Below, piece after piece: positions 1 through 11,420 of a DNA stretch of 21,385 nt. The DNA is from Apostichopus californicus. Its lineage: Eukaryota; Echinodermata; Holothuroidea; Aspidochirotida; Stichopodidae. The stretch is taken from contig JAIPMN010186138.1 of NCBI GenBank assembly GCA_020650975.1, positions 1 to 21,385 on the forward strand, in the 5' to 3' direction. Each line of letters opens with the position of its first letter. Within the stretch, counting starts at the first letter, position 1. The translations under genes were made by a program, and so were the position numbers. The notes under the pieces are model-generated. The model searched no databases. It was not told the origin of the DNA and was given only the letters and a program-made list of their open reading frames with translations.

Positions 1-57
1 ATATATGTGTGTGTATATATATATATGTGTATATATATATATGTGTATATAATCCAC
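1..57. repeat. AT/GT microsatellite
   Basis: An alternating purine-pyrimidine tract made of TA runs broken by TGTG blocks. On the minus strand it lies just past the splice donor of the GIMAP exon, so it probably sits inside that gene's intron. Such tracts mutate quickly in length. No other role is visible. Confidence 0.9.
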
Positions 58-147
58 GTTAACTCCAAAAGAAAATATTAATAGAGGAAACCAGAGAAAT
101 AAGAAGTCCGGACTCGACGAGTACTAAAGCAGGGGTTTATACGGTAC

Positions 148-668
148 CTTAATGTAATTCAGCACCTCTTGAATTTCCTCGGTGTAACGGGTATCACCTG
201 CACTCATGCAAATGATGAAGCAGTGAACCCCATCTTGTAGCAAAAAAGCCATTCGTGCGAGTTCCTTCACTACAGTTGCGTTGTCGATCACGGTGTCATG
301 TATTCCGGGTGTGTCTACAACGGTAATCCTGCGATTCTTGTATGTACACGTGTTATCTAACGATACCCTTGTTTCTGAGTTTGACGATCTGCTTGTAATA
401 AATGCCTCTCTACCAAGGATGGTATTCGCAGTTGAACTCTTTCCACAACCTGTTTTGCCATATAGAACAATCTTCAGGTCATCGTCTAGTTTGAATTCAT
501 GATGACGTAAGCTATACTTGGCTATTCTTTTTTCATAAACCTTTTTACATGACGAATGCGTCTTTTCCATAAAGCTTATTCCATCCTTACTGAAGGAAAT
601 AAATTCGTCGTCAGTAAAGTATGGGTAGTTTTCCCTATCCACTTGTTGCTTCCCCGAATACCTGGAAT
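148..668 (-). CDS. GIMAP/AIG1-type GTPase, internal exon (gene continues off the left edge)
   Basis: GIMAP/IAN proteins are septin-like GTPases, often membrane-associated, linked to immunity and cell survival in animals and expanded in many invertebrates. Reading minus from 668, about 60 residues come first, then the P-loop GKTGCGKSS (residues 62-70, counted from the GTG at 642), the G2 threonine in ETRVSLD (T91), and the G3 motif VVDTPGIHD (D110-G113). The G4 and G5 motifs are missing because the exon ends after ...LNYIK at a GT donor (minus GTACC at 147-143); reading on meets TAG at 126-124. The exon start at 668 follows a good acceptor (TTTCAG), and the frame is open from there. The GTG at 642 is unlikely to be a real start. 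A paralogous broken exon lies at 6437-6953. No defect is visible, so the gene is probably live, but only part of it is seen. Confidence is high for the family and lower for activity. Confidence 0.85.
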
Positions 669-1841
669 CTGAAAGATTATAATATTGTATAATTACTTAC
701 TACTAACTATATTATAATATCATAATCACTCCATGTAATTACTCGGTGTAACATGCGCCTTTTTCACATTCAGCACTACGGCAACTTTCCGTATGCAAGT
801 AGGAATTTTGAACTGCAATGTATATTGATAAACATAATGTTTTGACATCGCAAATTGCCCCGTCTTACATTTGTTCTAACAATAGAAGATACTGGTAACA
901 TTATACTCACCAAACCATGTGACAAAATAGAAATATAGCGGATGTTTGTTTTATATGTTATATTTTATATTTTATATATAATATTATATACATTGTATTA
1001 CAGTAGCCAAACATAGATCAAGAGAAGCTGCATATCAGGTAATCATTGCAGAACAAGGATTGGTCTTGCACAATGAACGGTTAGCTTTGTTTTAATATGC
1101 TTCAATATTTAGTGGATTAAGGTAATTACCAGAGGAAGCTTCGTTACCGGACATAGTGAGTAATTATTCTTTATTGGACGAATTCCGGATTCTTTTTTGA
1201 AGGAAAAACGTTACCTGTGGAATGGAAAAAGGACATTACCAAAAACAAATAGAGTTTTACAGTACAACGGTATCTCTAGATTATTTCATTTCCATGCATG
1301 TGTTATGACGTTGCTATGATAAATCCAAAATTGATAATACTAATTCTGAACGACTTTTATCATTTTTATCCACCAATGATGTTCACTGGCGATAATGCAG
1401 TTTTCTATTTAATCTTAGTGAAAAAAACGAATGAATAGAGATCTCCTTAAAAGGGAAATTGTAATTAAATCTGTAAATACGATTAGTTCAAAGGAAATAT
1501 TGATTGAATTTCATATTTGGAATGAAGATACAACTTTTTGTAAGTACCAAAGCATCCACCAAGTTTTGCCTAGTTGCCTGAGTGGCGATTAAATGACAGC
1601 TATTCCTATAAATAAGACTATGGGGGTAAGGTATATATACACCGCTCATGTGATAAGCACTGATTCCATAAGGTTGCAAAGTGCATAGTTCAGGCAATCT
1701 TAACTTTGAAATTTGAGGTCAAATGTAATTATAAATAGCCTAGAAGGTTACATGACCCACGCAATGATCCAACTATAAGGGACCTAAGACCTATGTCTAG
1801 GCTACACATACATATACACGGTTGATAAGGTAGGCCTAAGG
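669..1841. other. non-coding, AT-rich, no gene found
   Basis: This stretch lies upstream of the GIMAP exon on the minus strand and may be its intron or 5' flank. It contains AT-rich simple sequence around 955-1000. Open stretches on the minus strand (for example 1488-1697) have no recognisable motif and look like chance. Confidence 0.6.
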
Positions 1842-2050
1842 TACACTCTAAAATAAATGGGCAATACTTTTCCCAACCTGGGCAATTCCTTTGCCTAACG
1901 CTGGGCTCGTATGTCACCTAATCCGAACTGAGAAAAAACATTACCCAACCAGGTTGTGCAAGTGATTAATACTCAAATGGGCACAAAGTTTACCAAGCCA
2001 ATATTGACCAGCGATAGCTTCTTGCCCAGCTGTTGTCAAAAATTGTCCCT
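1842..2050. repeat. decayed element with internal GGGCAA/CCCAAC subrepeats
   Basis: The segment opens with TACACTCTAAAATAAATGG and then alternates short motifs of the type AAATGGGCA, CCCAACC, TGGGCAA and CTGGGC. AAATGGGCA followed by a T-rich stretch and CC(A)A occurs at about 1857 and again at about 1976. The layout (a short element filled with imperfect direct and inverted 6-14 bp subrepeats) resembles MITE-like repeats common in fish and marine invertebrates. No family name is claimed and the boundaries are approximate. Confidence 0.4.
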
Positions 2051-2537
2051 CAATAATCGTTCATAATATTATGTTGACAGTATAATGCACTTTTCAATTG
2101 TTTCACCGTCTTGTGGTTGCAAAATCTTTCAATGTACGTATAATGATTTATTGATAACGCCCAAAAACGCTGTATGAGTAAACAAATCATTTTATATGGG
2201 CCTATATTTCATTGTATGTAAATATTAAACTGAAAGAACACGAAAATAAATATATGAATATACAAGTACACATATACTGATGATAATGAACTAATCCACA
2301 TAGAGGATGAACTAAATGAAAAAAAATCGAAACAGATTTATAACTTAGTAATCTTGACATCAGGGATATATATTAAAAGAACGCAAACTCAATTACGCAA
2401 AAACACTGCACATAGAACTGATTATAAACATGAGAATGGCAAGTTTTCGAAAGAGCATACGCATTTCCATTGAAGTTTTGATGGAGCACGTTTTTGAATA
2501 TCTAACATATATACTTTACCAAGTAAAAGATATGCTT
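2051..2537. other. non-coding, no gene found
   Basis: AT-rich sequence without an open frame of note, motif or clear repeat. Confidence 0.6.
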
Positions 2538-2866
2538 AAGCTTCACTTGTTGAGATATCTTGTTTAAACATTTTCAGTGTGACTCTATTGACCTCAAAAT
2601 GACCAATGACTTCCACCAAAACGAATAAGCTTCTTTTCACTTAATGTTGTATACATGCTTAACATGAAATCTGTCCAAACTTCCCTACCTGGAAGATAAC
2701 ATTTGCAATGTTCCAGCAACTTGACCTCTTTTTGACCTCAAATTGCATTGAAACTCCACCAAAACCAAGAAGATTCTTCTCAATGTGTTCACCAACACAC
2801 CAGGTATCAGATGTTTTAAAGCTTACCTTCTTCAGATATTGTGTTGATGATCAAGTTGTCACACAC
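2538..2866. repeat. degenerate ~140-bp tandem repeat, about 2.4 units
   Basis: Three successive segments begin with AAGCTT/CAAACTT near 2538, 2677 and 2819, so the period is about 139-142 bp. Units 1 and 2 share, in the same order, a GAGATAT/GAAGATA block, TTTTCAG/GTTCCAG, TTGACCTCAAA, a CTCCACCAAAAC-like block and CTTCTTTTCAC/ATTCTTCTCAA. The third is cut short and runs into ACACACA and a C-rich stretch. TGACCTC-rich tandem repeats of this look are frequent in marine invertebrate genomes. Small open frames inside are by-products of the repeat. Confidence 0.65.
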
Positions 2867-4640
2867 AAATACACCCCCTCCCCCCACCCGCTATCGTGAT
2901 TGCATACGCTTACGTTAACAAAAAGTAGAAATATACATAGTTTTGCCTGCTCATTGTACAACAAAACCACTTATCCAAATCCAGCATGTTCCATCTTACT
3001 AAACGCATGCCTGCAGAAAATAACCTATGCAAGAAGTTAGAATGAGAGATGGTACACTTACGTTATTGGTTTGTCAATTCGTTTGTTGAAATAACTAATT
3101 CGCAATGATACAATAATACAACACCAGTTAATCTAGTTTCATGCAATACAATGTTGGTTTCAGTTGAAACTGTAGCATTCTGAGATGTTTTCTCCTTTAT
3201 TAGCAGAAGTAAAGTATATATATCCTGCATTAAACATTAAATATGTAATTTATTAACCTCCAAAGAATCCACAACATACACTACCACCTCAAACAAGTAT
3301 TCATAGTTTTGTGCTTAACTTGTCGACTTTTAACACTAGATCACAGACAATGACCTTGATTGCTACCATCACAATTATAGGCAAATAGAAACTTCAAAAC
3401 CAATGCAAAGAATTAAATATGAAACTTTTCAAACATTTACAGCAAAGTAATATTATATGTTACAGTAATATTTAGATTGTGCCAAGATCGTTCTCTGGCA
3501 TAAAGATGTATCATCATGAGATTTTAAAGCCTTCTAGTGTATTACCTGAGTACATTTTAAACAAGTATGTATGTTTCAATATACGTAGCAGGGAAAATAC
3601 AACTACACTTCTAATTTGTGTTAAGTAGTGTGTCAATGTAGTGTGCTGTTAGGATAGGTAAGTAAACAAATTGAATAATAAGTTCACATATTAAAAATAA
3701 TTTCTTCTCCAGGTGCAACACTGCAACAAATGAAAAATTCTCGTGAAGCAATTAGAGCCCACGATAAGTACCCAAGAGCCCTGCCACGATATATGGGCAA
3801 CCTACATTTAAGAACTTGACATATGTACCCTTAATCTATATATAACTCGATCGTGACTAGCATCAGGCAATGTATTTTACATTAATAAATACAAACCCTC
3901 CATCGAGTATAATGTAGCTTATAAATTATTTTGTTGCGTAAATAATAAGATGTTAAAAAATTGATATATAAAAGCTTCTCAAGAGTCTATCTGGGAACCC
4001 CCATGCGAGCAATCCAAAATGAATTATCCCTTTCCCTGCCAACAACAAAAAACGTATACGGGAATATTTAAAATCCACGAGTCCTTGTGTATCACATTAA
4101 TAGTAAGCTACTTTTACTCTTTAAAACAACAAACTTGAATATTTACAATTTATCATACTTACGTCAATGAAGCTCATGGACCGTATAGCTAGCACTTGGT
4201 TAAAAATTAACAAGTAGTACACACCGAAGGAGGTTGATAAAGTGGTGTTGCGTGTTTTCTTTTATATATGCCCACGAAAAGAACATAATAGGATCTGAGC
4301 TCTTTACCCGCAGGACACGAAAGGCGACTGCCTGCTTCCAGTCTGCACGTGCAACGGTTGATAAAAGAGCAAATGATTTTAGATATTGGTATTTACTTAT
4401 GTACTGATAACGATGGTTCAAAGGGTGACAGTCCTTTCGTCTGCAAATTAATGACTACCATGACGAATGCGACATATAGTTATCATGAAATGTCATGTTT
4501 AATCAACAATATGACATGTACTTTCAGTTTAATCAGGCCTTGCCACAGTTATTTGTACGATGCTAATGGTTTACAAATTCACGTCGGGTTTTTTAACTCA
4601 AATTTGGATTCTTTTAATTTAGAAAGTCATTTCAGAAGGG
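2867..4640. other. non-coding, no firm gene
   Basis: A C-rich run (2873-2889) is followed by AT-rich DNA. One short open stretch at 3713-3819 directly follows a pyrimidine-rich acceptor-like TTTCTTCTCCAG and ends in TGA, but it is only about 35 codons and resembles nothing I know. A 100-codon open frame at 4349-4651 shows no domain. Confidence 0.5.
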
Positions 4641-4649
4641 AAATCTCTT

Positions 4650-4760
4650 AGATGAGAAAACTACGTGACCACGACCCGGCCGGGGATCAAACCCGGGAAC
4701 TCCTGATGGCTAAGCCTCATTGATTCATATGCCAGCTTCTTCCTCCACTCGGCCACATTC
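4650..4760 (-). mobile_element. tRNA-derived SINE head (pol III A and B boxes)
   Basis: On the minus strand TGGCCGAGTGG (4755-4745) fits the pol III A box TRGCNNAGYNGG and is the form typical of Ser/Leu tRNAs. About 50 nt on, GGTTTGATCC fits the B box and sits in a perfect T-arm: stem CCGGG/CCCGG with a seven-base loop (4696-4680). The seven bases that would form each side of the acceptor stem do not pair, so this is not a working tRNA. The following CCGGGTCGTGGTCACGTAG looks like SINE body. The 3' end is not defined. A diverged tRNA pseudogene is the alternative. Confidence 0.65.
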
Positions 4761-6436
4761 TTGGGAAAGGGAGGCGGAGCATAAAACTAAGATGTCCATC
4801 GATCGGCGAATACCACATTGGATTATGTTGATGCTATTATGCTATCTTTCCATGGGTTGTAGTAACCATTGTAACATCGGGAATCAATTGCATTTAATTA
4901 TATTAGTATGCATCTAGACCATTAGTTAGCTGGTCAAAGACTGAAATAACTCAAATTTCCTTTAGTACTGAAACTCAACAAAGCAAGCCCCCAAAAAGTA
5001 GGATTATATGCGAATACCTACATTGCTATCTCAATGTGTACTCAGATCGACCTTCAGCCCGCTGGATCTAAAGCGACATAAAGTACAAATACTACAGTTT
5101 GCAGAGTCACTACAGTCTTAGTTAACTATTTGTCAACGAAATACGCCTATGCTTGTGCTTGTGAATGATCGCCATATAATTATGTTAGCGTCTTAAACAG
5201 TATAACGCCTCTGAGTACAAGATATTCGTTACAATCTTCTTCTTTCGTGTTGTGCTTAATAGAAAGGTACCAAAATTCGATTTGGAAAATACAGTCACTG
5301 TAATAGCTCTAGACAAAGCAGGCATAACATCAGATACCTATGTTTATTAAATACTTTAACATTTTACGAACAACATTGTATGGTTGGATAGGCTCTTAAT
5401 TTGCAATTGCACCAAGAACGTTTATGTCATAATTTTTTTAAAAGAATGGTCGTACTGAAAAGAAAACAGACATGTATAATGTGTTTTTCTTTGAGATCTC
5501 TGGAATTTTGCCAGAATAGATATATAGGCATATGTATCTGATGATCATTAATAATAAGAAATATCTTCAAAAGAACGATCACGAGGAGGCAAACGCTTTT
5601 TTGGTACTTCCTTGTACCAGCTATTATGCATTCTTTGAATTATGTAAGATCTTTTGCAAACCGTGCAATGTTCTTTCTATAACAACACTTACGATATAAT
5701 CGGTGAGTTGGTCATTCACTTCCAAGTACCATGATCAATATGTTCTGACATCAAATTTATCACAACTGTTATCTTACCATTAAGCAATCTATGTAAAATG
5801 CAAAGCACATTGGAAAGCGTAAGTCAATTGTATGCACCCATTAGGCGCCACTGTTAATGCTTTATATCAGGAATGAATTGTTTTCTTTAATGAATACGTT
5901 CTTTAAAGTTTGCCAGCTATTTTTCGTGTTCTGCAATTCTTACATTCTACCATTTTAGAGTTCGGGATTTGGGGGAGCCACTTGATTTTATCAACCCATT
6001 CTATATACTATTGATGTTTTGTTTCTCTATTAGCCTTGTTATCCCCCATGATGTTAGTTAAATGTTAAAGCTATATTATTCCAAAAATATCAGTGCTACT
6101 GTGTGTCATGAACAAAGGGAGAATTGCTCAGTCTGAAGGCAGTATCCGATGGTATATCAGAGGTTCATTAATAAGTCATTGTCATTGTGAAATGTTCAAG
6201 ACAATTTACATAGATACTTGCATTGGGGGTTCAGCTAAATTGTGGAAGACAGCATGCAGCGACGTGTAGTAGCTTCTGCTTCTCGAACAATTACATCAAG
6301 CCTGTCGTTGTGGGGTATTAGTAGTATTAACAGGCAAATGATGTGTTATCAATTCATAATTCATTTTAATGATATTTACTCTCTGTTCCTGAAGGTGTAC
6401 AAAATGCACACAATGCATTGTTTTCGATATCTTCAG
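4761..6436. other. non-coding, no gene found
   Basis: AT-rich sequence with only short open frames. A roughly 54-codon open stretch around 5190-5350 was examined and gave no recognisable motif. No repeat stands out. Confidence 0.55.
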
Positions 6437-6953
6437 GTATCATTATTGTTACCGAAATCATGGAACACAAACTCTCCATATTTCAGTGCAGCAGAGTTCA
6501 ACAGCTGCAGAGAAGCGTTGGGTAAAGTGCATCGACGACACAAGGAAAAGTACAATTAGATAATTTTAAACTACAGCCTCGACAATTGTCGTCGCAGTTG
6601 CATAAGTGTAAATGAAAACCGAAATATTGTCATAGCAAGCAAGACAGGTGATGGAAAGAGTTCAGGAGCAAATACCATTCTTGGCAGAAAAGCTTTCAGA
6701 GTGAGTAGGTCTTCTAACTAATCTACCACCCAGATATCTGTTAAGAGCTGTAACTACGAGGATAGAACAATCCAGGTAGTAGATACACCCGGAATACATC
6801 ACACGGCCCAAGATACATCATATCTAATATCAGATATCAAGCGCATTGCTTCGAGTTAGACGGTGGTATCAACTATTTTGCCATTTGCCTATGTACAAGC
6901 GATACTCGATGCACTGATGCGACTCTACAAATCATTGAAATGTGTTACAAATC
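6437..6953 (+). pseudogene. broken GIMAP/AIG1-type GTPase exon
   Basis: This is a paralogue of the minus-strand GIMAP exon at 668-148, in the opposite orientation. After a TCTTCAG acceptor it reads ...SPYFSAAEF (compare YPYFTDDEF), a NYSL stretch (compare KYSL), a P-loop region KTGDGKSSGANTILGRKAF (about 6641-6697), and a G3 motif VVDTPGIH. After a frame change it continues FAICLCTSDTR (compare FIICMSAGDTR), ending near a GTACGT donor-like site. Lesions are TAG at 6557-6559, TAA at 6719-6721, and one lost base in the T run near 6850. The deletion moves the rest to another frame and creates the TAG at 6857. The first P-loop residues are altered too (ASKTGDGKSS). With several independent lesions it cannot make the GTPase. 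It lies 0.5 kb upstream of the CTR9 relic on the same strand, with no sign of a shared transcript. Confidence 0.85.
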
Positions 6954-7487
6954 GTACGTGGTATTAATATAATATTTCTATCCACCTCCATCCAAGTATC
7001 CATCCTCGATTAGTAATAATGATACCTTGAGGATTGATCTTACCTGCACAGTACACAAGGAATGGTGTACAGTGTGTAGGATGTAGGCTATGAAGGCTGT
7101 CCGACTCTCAGAGAAACACTAATTCTATTTTCACCTCGCTGTCTGTCCATCTGTACTGTGCAGTATTGGTCTGAAATTGTTCATAATAACGATAAAATGA
7201 TTTTTTTCTTCTGAAAAGTTTTGATTTTCTAATCACGTCATCAAATATTGATTTCACATCTTTTGGGGATTCAGAGTAGCCCAAGAGATGTACCATCCTG
7301 TTCATGATATTTAAGGAGATGATACAGTTAAACATTAGTAACTAGTGATGAAAATCGTAATGGAGAGACTGATTTTATATGTACGGTACTTTTTGTTAAA
7401 GTTGATATTTAATCTTTAATTTTGTTGCAAGATTATTTATTCCAATCCTCCTCCAGAGCATGTTGTTTACTGTTTCTTTGTTTTTAG
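6954..7487. other. non-coding between two pseudogenes; unassigned minus ORF
   Basis: No G4/G5 exon of the GIMAP relic was found. A 12-bp inverted repeat, CTGCACAGTACA at 7044-7055 and its complement at 7152-7163, may be chance. A 75-codon minus frame (7335-7108) is rich in K, R, F and Y and is unrecognised. It could be a relic or chance. Confidence 0.4.
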
Positions 7488-7704
7488 AAATATGATGAAG
7501 CCTCATTGGAAAAATCAAAGACACAAGCGGAGCATGATGATACCAACTATAATGCCATAGCAGTGACAACGTCTTACAACCTAGCAAGACTCTGTGAAGC
7601 TAGGTTCATGTTTGACAAGGCTGAAAAAAAATACAAAAATATCCTCAAGGATCATACAAATTATGTAGGTTGTAAGTTGTGGCCAGTTTCAAAACAGTTG
7701 AAGG

Positions 7705-7846
7705 TTTAATGCGACCTAGCCAGAGTATGTAAATTCTTGTTTGACAGGGCTGAATACAAACCATTTTTAAAAGGAATTTAAGGAAAAAAGACAGAAACTT
7801 TACCAAAAAGGTATCCCAACAGATCATCCGCATATCGTTACAGTAA
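7705..7846 (+). pseudogene. weak TPR-like remnant inside the first CTR9 intron
   Basis: About 40 bp after exon A the sequence encodes DLARVCKFLFDRAEYKPFLK (7713-7772), which resembles [20 protein letters not shown] of exon A. In another frame, after a TAA, a stretch ends ...LYQKGIPTDHPHIVTV, the style of kinesin-light-chain-like TPRs. It may be a decayed duplicate of exon A or part of another TPR gene. No continuous frame exists. Confidence 0.35.
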
Positions 7847-8227
7847 AGTTATTATTCCATAGCTTTTTATACAACTGTAGCATTTATGGATTATTGAAGC
7901 TTTAGTTGTGACAATGCAACGGAGAATCTAGACCGTAGGAGGAAATACTGCAATAATGAATAAACCAGATTAATATCAGTTTGATGAACTGAGAGGAGAT
8001 ATAAAGTTTGCTTTGTCTCATAAATCAAGTGTACTGTTGCTTCTGTTTCTGAAAATTAGTTTAATCTATTCCCCAGTTTCATCTTCATCAAGACGATATA
8101 GAATCGGTTGTATGGCAAGAGACAAAGGCCAAATTTACGAAGCCTCTGATTGGTTCAAAGATGCTCTTCAGATCAACCAGGTGGGTTTGGAAATGGCAAA
8201 CAAAGTTTTAATACCAGGATCGTTGTT

Positions 8228-8469
<242 letters not shown>

Positions 8470-9786
8470 TAAGGTCCAGGTCAGAAGAAGCAGCCGGCTA
8501 CCCAGAATGATGCATACTCTCTGCTGGCCTTGGGAAATGTCTGCTTCCAAACTCTTTATCAGCCGACGAGAGACAAAGAAAAGGTATCCTACATCAAATG
8601 TTGCCAAAAAAGGAAAAGAATATTAAATATTACTTGCTTTGTGATATGATACATGTGATCTTAACTGTCAGGGCAGATTATTAATTGTTTTATCATAAAT
8701 TTTAAACAAAGTAATGGATAAAGAAATGCATTACGAATCGGCTCACTATGGGCTCTGTGATGCCATTTTAGACTTACTGAAGCCGTAAAAATTGCGTAAT
8801 AGTACTGTTTACTCTTAACATATGTTATTGTTACTGTTTTCTTGTACATGTGAAAATAATCTGATTAAATGGGTGATAGAAACAACAAATAACGAAATAA
8901 CTGCACAGTTTTCTGTTAATTTGATAATGGAGGTGCACATGTTTCATTGTATGATGTTTTTGTTCATTGACAGGAAAAACGTCACCAGCATCGTGCCTTG
9001 GCTATGTACAGACAGGTATTACGTAACGATAACCGAAACCTCTATGCTGCCAATGGTATAAGGAGCCATTCTGGCAATGAAGGGTTACATCAGGGAGGCG
9101 AGGGATGTTTTCTCCCAGGTAAGTAGTCGAATCTGAGTACTCATGTTGTCTTTGATCATTAAATAAACATCCACTTTTGCAGTTTGTCTTGATGTTAAAT
9201 CTAATGGAGTACTGGTTGTGTAGGTTCCTGTGCAGACATGGAAGTTTTGTCATAAATTTTTGAAAGAGAGCAAGAAACACTCTTATTTGGTCACTTAAAT
9301 GACAAGAATTGCTTTTAAGACTTGTTTGTTGGACAAAATTACTGCAAGAATGAGATAGGTACTTTGAACATTTTATTTTAATGTCCTGTAAGCTTAGATA
9401 CTAAAGCTGCTACTTTTTCAACTCAATCACGTCATTGCTTTTCTGGGTGTTAGATCTGTGCAGTTCTATACTCAGGTTGGGTTACACATATTAGACATTT
9501 ATATCTCACAGATAATGTGAGGATCAATGTGTTGTTAACACAAATGTATGCCTCCCAGTTGTTGTGTATCATAGTAGTGTAATTGTAACACTTTGTAGAG
9601 GAATTCTCCTAGCTCGATCATAGAATTCATGTTTATATGAATATCTCAAGACTGACCTGTGGCCCGAGTTGTTTATCAGTTCTTGGCAGTATCTCATTTC
9701 TTCATTTCGTGTTTGTTCAGGTCCGTGAGGCTACAGCTGACATGAAGGATGTCCGGTTGAACCTGGCTCATTTTTATGTGGAACAG

Positions 9787-10304
9787 ATATGTGGCACATA
9801 TATGCTGTGATGTACTTAGTCATTGCACCATCAATGAATGATTTTTTAACATTGGCCAGTTGGCTCAGATCAAAGGATCCCTAGAAAACGGTAACATCAA
9901 TTTAAAGTGATAACTCACTATAGCCATAGCGTCATAGCCTTTAATAACCATTCCTATCATATAATTGGTAAAGTAGTAATATACTTTTTTTTAATAGTAG
10001 TTTCATGCAAAGCTCAGTGATAATCTATTTCACAGCATTAGTCCATACTGCCGAATCTCACAGTTTGGTTGACGCTTAAGATTGCATACCCTTGGAATGT
10101 TATGATATGGAAGTGATTTAGTGTTTTACTGGCTCCATGTTGTCACACAGTCAGCAAAAATAAGTTCGATCCATCCCAGTGCCATGATTTCCTTTCGACT
10201 CCTTTTCCTAATTTTCATATAGGAGAGCAGAGGATAACTGTTCTTGTGGTTAGTCTAATTGCTAGCGCTCATCTCAGCTTAAGTCTTGTTCAAAAAGAAC
10301 AACT
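9787..10304. other. intron-like, no exon found
   Basis: AT-rich sequence following the lost splice donor of CTR9 exon E. No coding remnant is recognised here. Confidence 0.5.
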
Positions 10305-10376
10305 TATTGGATAAGCCTCGGCAGACATTACTTCAAGGCTGGTCATTACAAAGATTATAGACAGGTCCTGTTGAAG
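10305..10376 (+). pseudogene. CTR9: probable further CTR9 exon remnant
   Basis: The stretch reads SLGRHYFKAGHYKDYRQVLLK and is followed by GTGAT. In intact CTR9 proteins the segment after the VEQ block contains a helix pair of the form [20 protein letters not shown]. Spacing, order and strand fit exon F of the relic, but the start is garbled by small indels. The exon that should encode the intervening residues was not found. A still weaker echo of the next exon may lie at 10538-10610. Confidence 0.45.
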
Positions 10377-11349
10377 GTGATTTAGTTCATAAACGTAAAG
10401 AACCTTTATATATTTTTTCTGATGTTTGGACAACAAAAAGTTATGCAGGCACAAACCCTTATTGCAGTGTAGTATAGTACACCCATCACCTTTTCAACCT
10501 TCTAAAACAAAATGAATCAAAACTACTTTATAGTCAAAATGTGCCCCAGAATGCACCATATAACGTCTAGGGGATGATGCTCACAGACATATTGGGAAAT
10601 GGCCACAGCTTCACCTCTGTTATCAGCAACCACAGCCTCATTGCTAGATATAAAACTAATAATTATTGCAATTGTAATGCTTTCTTTGTATCGTGGTTAT
10701 TAATACAGTTAGTCTGTATTGATTTGTTATTTTCGACTTTGGTAATATGTTGCTGTTGTTGTTTTTAATTAAATTAACAAGCTTGACTAAATACATGTGA
10801 CTTTCATCTCCACATCCTTCCACATTGATGTTTCTATTATTAAAAAGCGCAACAGTTATTGGCCAGAAACTCTTGTACTGTAAAGCCTTGCCCTGCCACT
10901 TCCCTCACTCATTTCCCAATCATACCTGTTTCCTTTCACCTCAGAATGAATACATTTAAGTGTTTTGTTTATCTTCACACATCATTAGATACCATTTAAT
11001 TTAACTCAGAGTGCATGGGCTTGTATCTTTTGACCTACCACTGCTGAATCTTCAAGACTGCTTAGACTGTATCTACATGCAATATGCCTCTAACGAACTA
11101 TTGACAGTGTATTAAGGTTTGATTTACACAATCACTAACCTCTCTACATGTGAATGGATAAGATGATATAAAAACAAACACATACACTTGTTGCAGAAAG
11201 TTTCAAAACAGAAACAAGTCTGGGAAAGTTAAGTTGTTCATACAAAAAACAAGAATTACCAGCAATTCTGATTTTATAGACAACCACAAACGGATATAGT
11301 AATATTCATCATAAATGAATATGTAATATAAGTAGTGTTAGGTCAAACC
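10377..11349. other. non-coding, no firm gene
   Basis: AT-rich sequence between the last CTR9 remnant and the LINE. A 64-codon frame at 10574-10768 is hydrophobic at its end and probably chance. Confidence 0.5.
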
Positions 11350-11361
11350 GAGTACTTATCC
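11350..11361. repeat. 5' target-site duplication of the LINE
   Basis: GAGTACTTATCC here matches GAGTACTTACCC at 13045-13056 in 11 of 12 positions. The flanks beyond the two copies differ, as expected for a duplication made on insertion. Confidence 0.6.
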
Positions 11362-11420
11362 CTCTATTTAACGATTTACTTAGACTGGGCTATTTCCCAA
11401 CCCCGTGGAAATTCGCTAAA

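Noticed and set aside
2873-2889. C-rich run as a possible i-motif or minus-strand G-quadruplex
   Set aside because: Three runs rather than four separated ones. It is better explained as the degenerate end of the tandem repeat.
3713-3819. Short open stretch after a pyrimidine-rich acceptor-like site
   Set aside because: Only about 35 codons, no recognisable similarity and no partner exon. The acceptor match alone is common by chance.
4349-4651. 100-codon plus-strand open frame
   Set aside because: No domain, and cysteine/threonine-rich composition with no pattern. It runs into the SINE region.
7044-7163. 12-bp inverted repeat CTGCACAGTACA
   Set aside because: Arms are short, about 96 bp apart and without further pairing. 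Chance is likely.
7108-7335. 75-codon minus-strand open frame, rich in K, R, F and Y
   Set aside because: Looks protein-like but matches nothing I know and lies between plus-strand relics. Not strong enough to call a gene.
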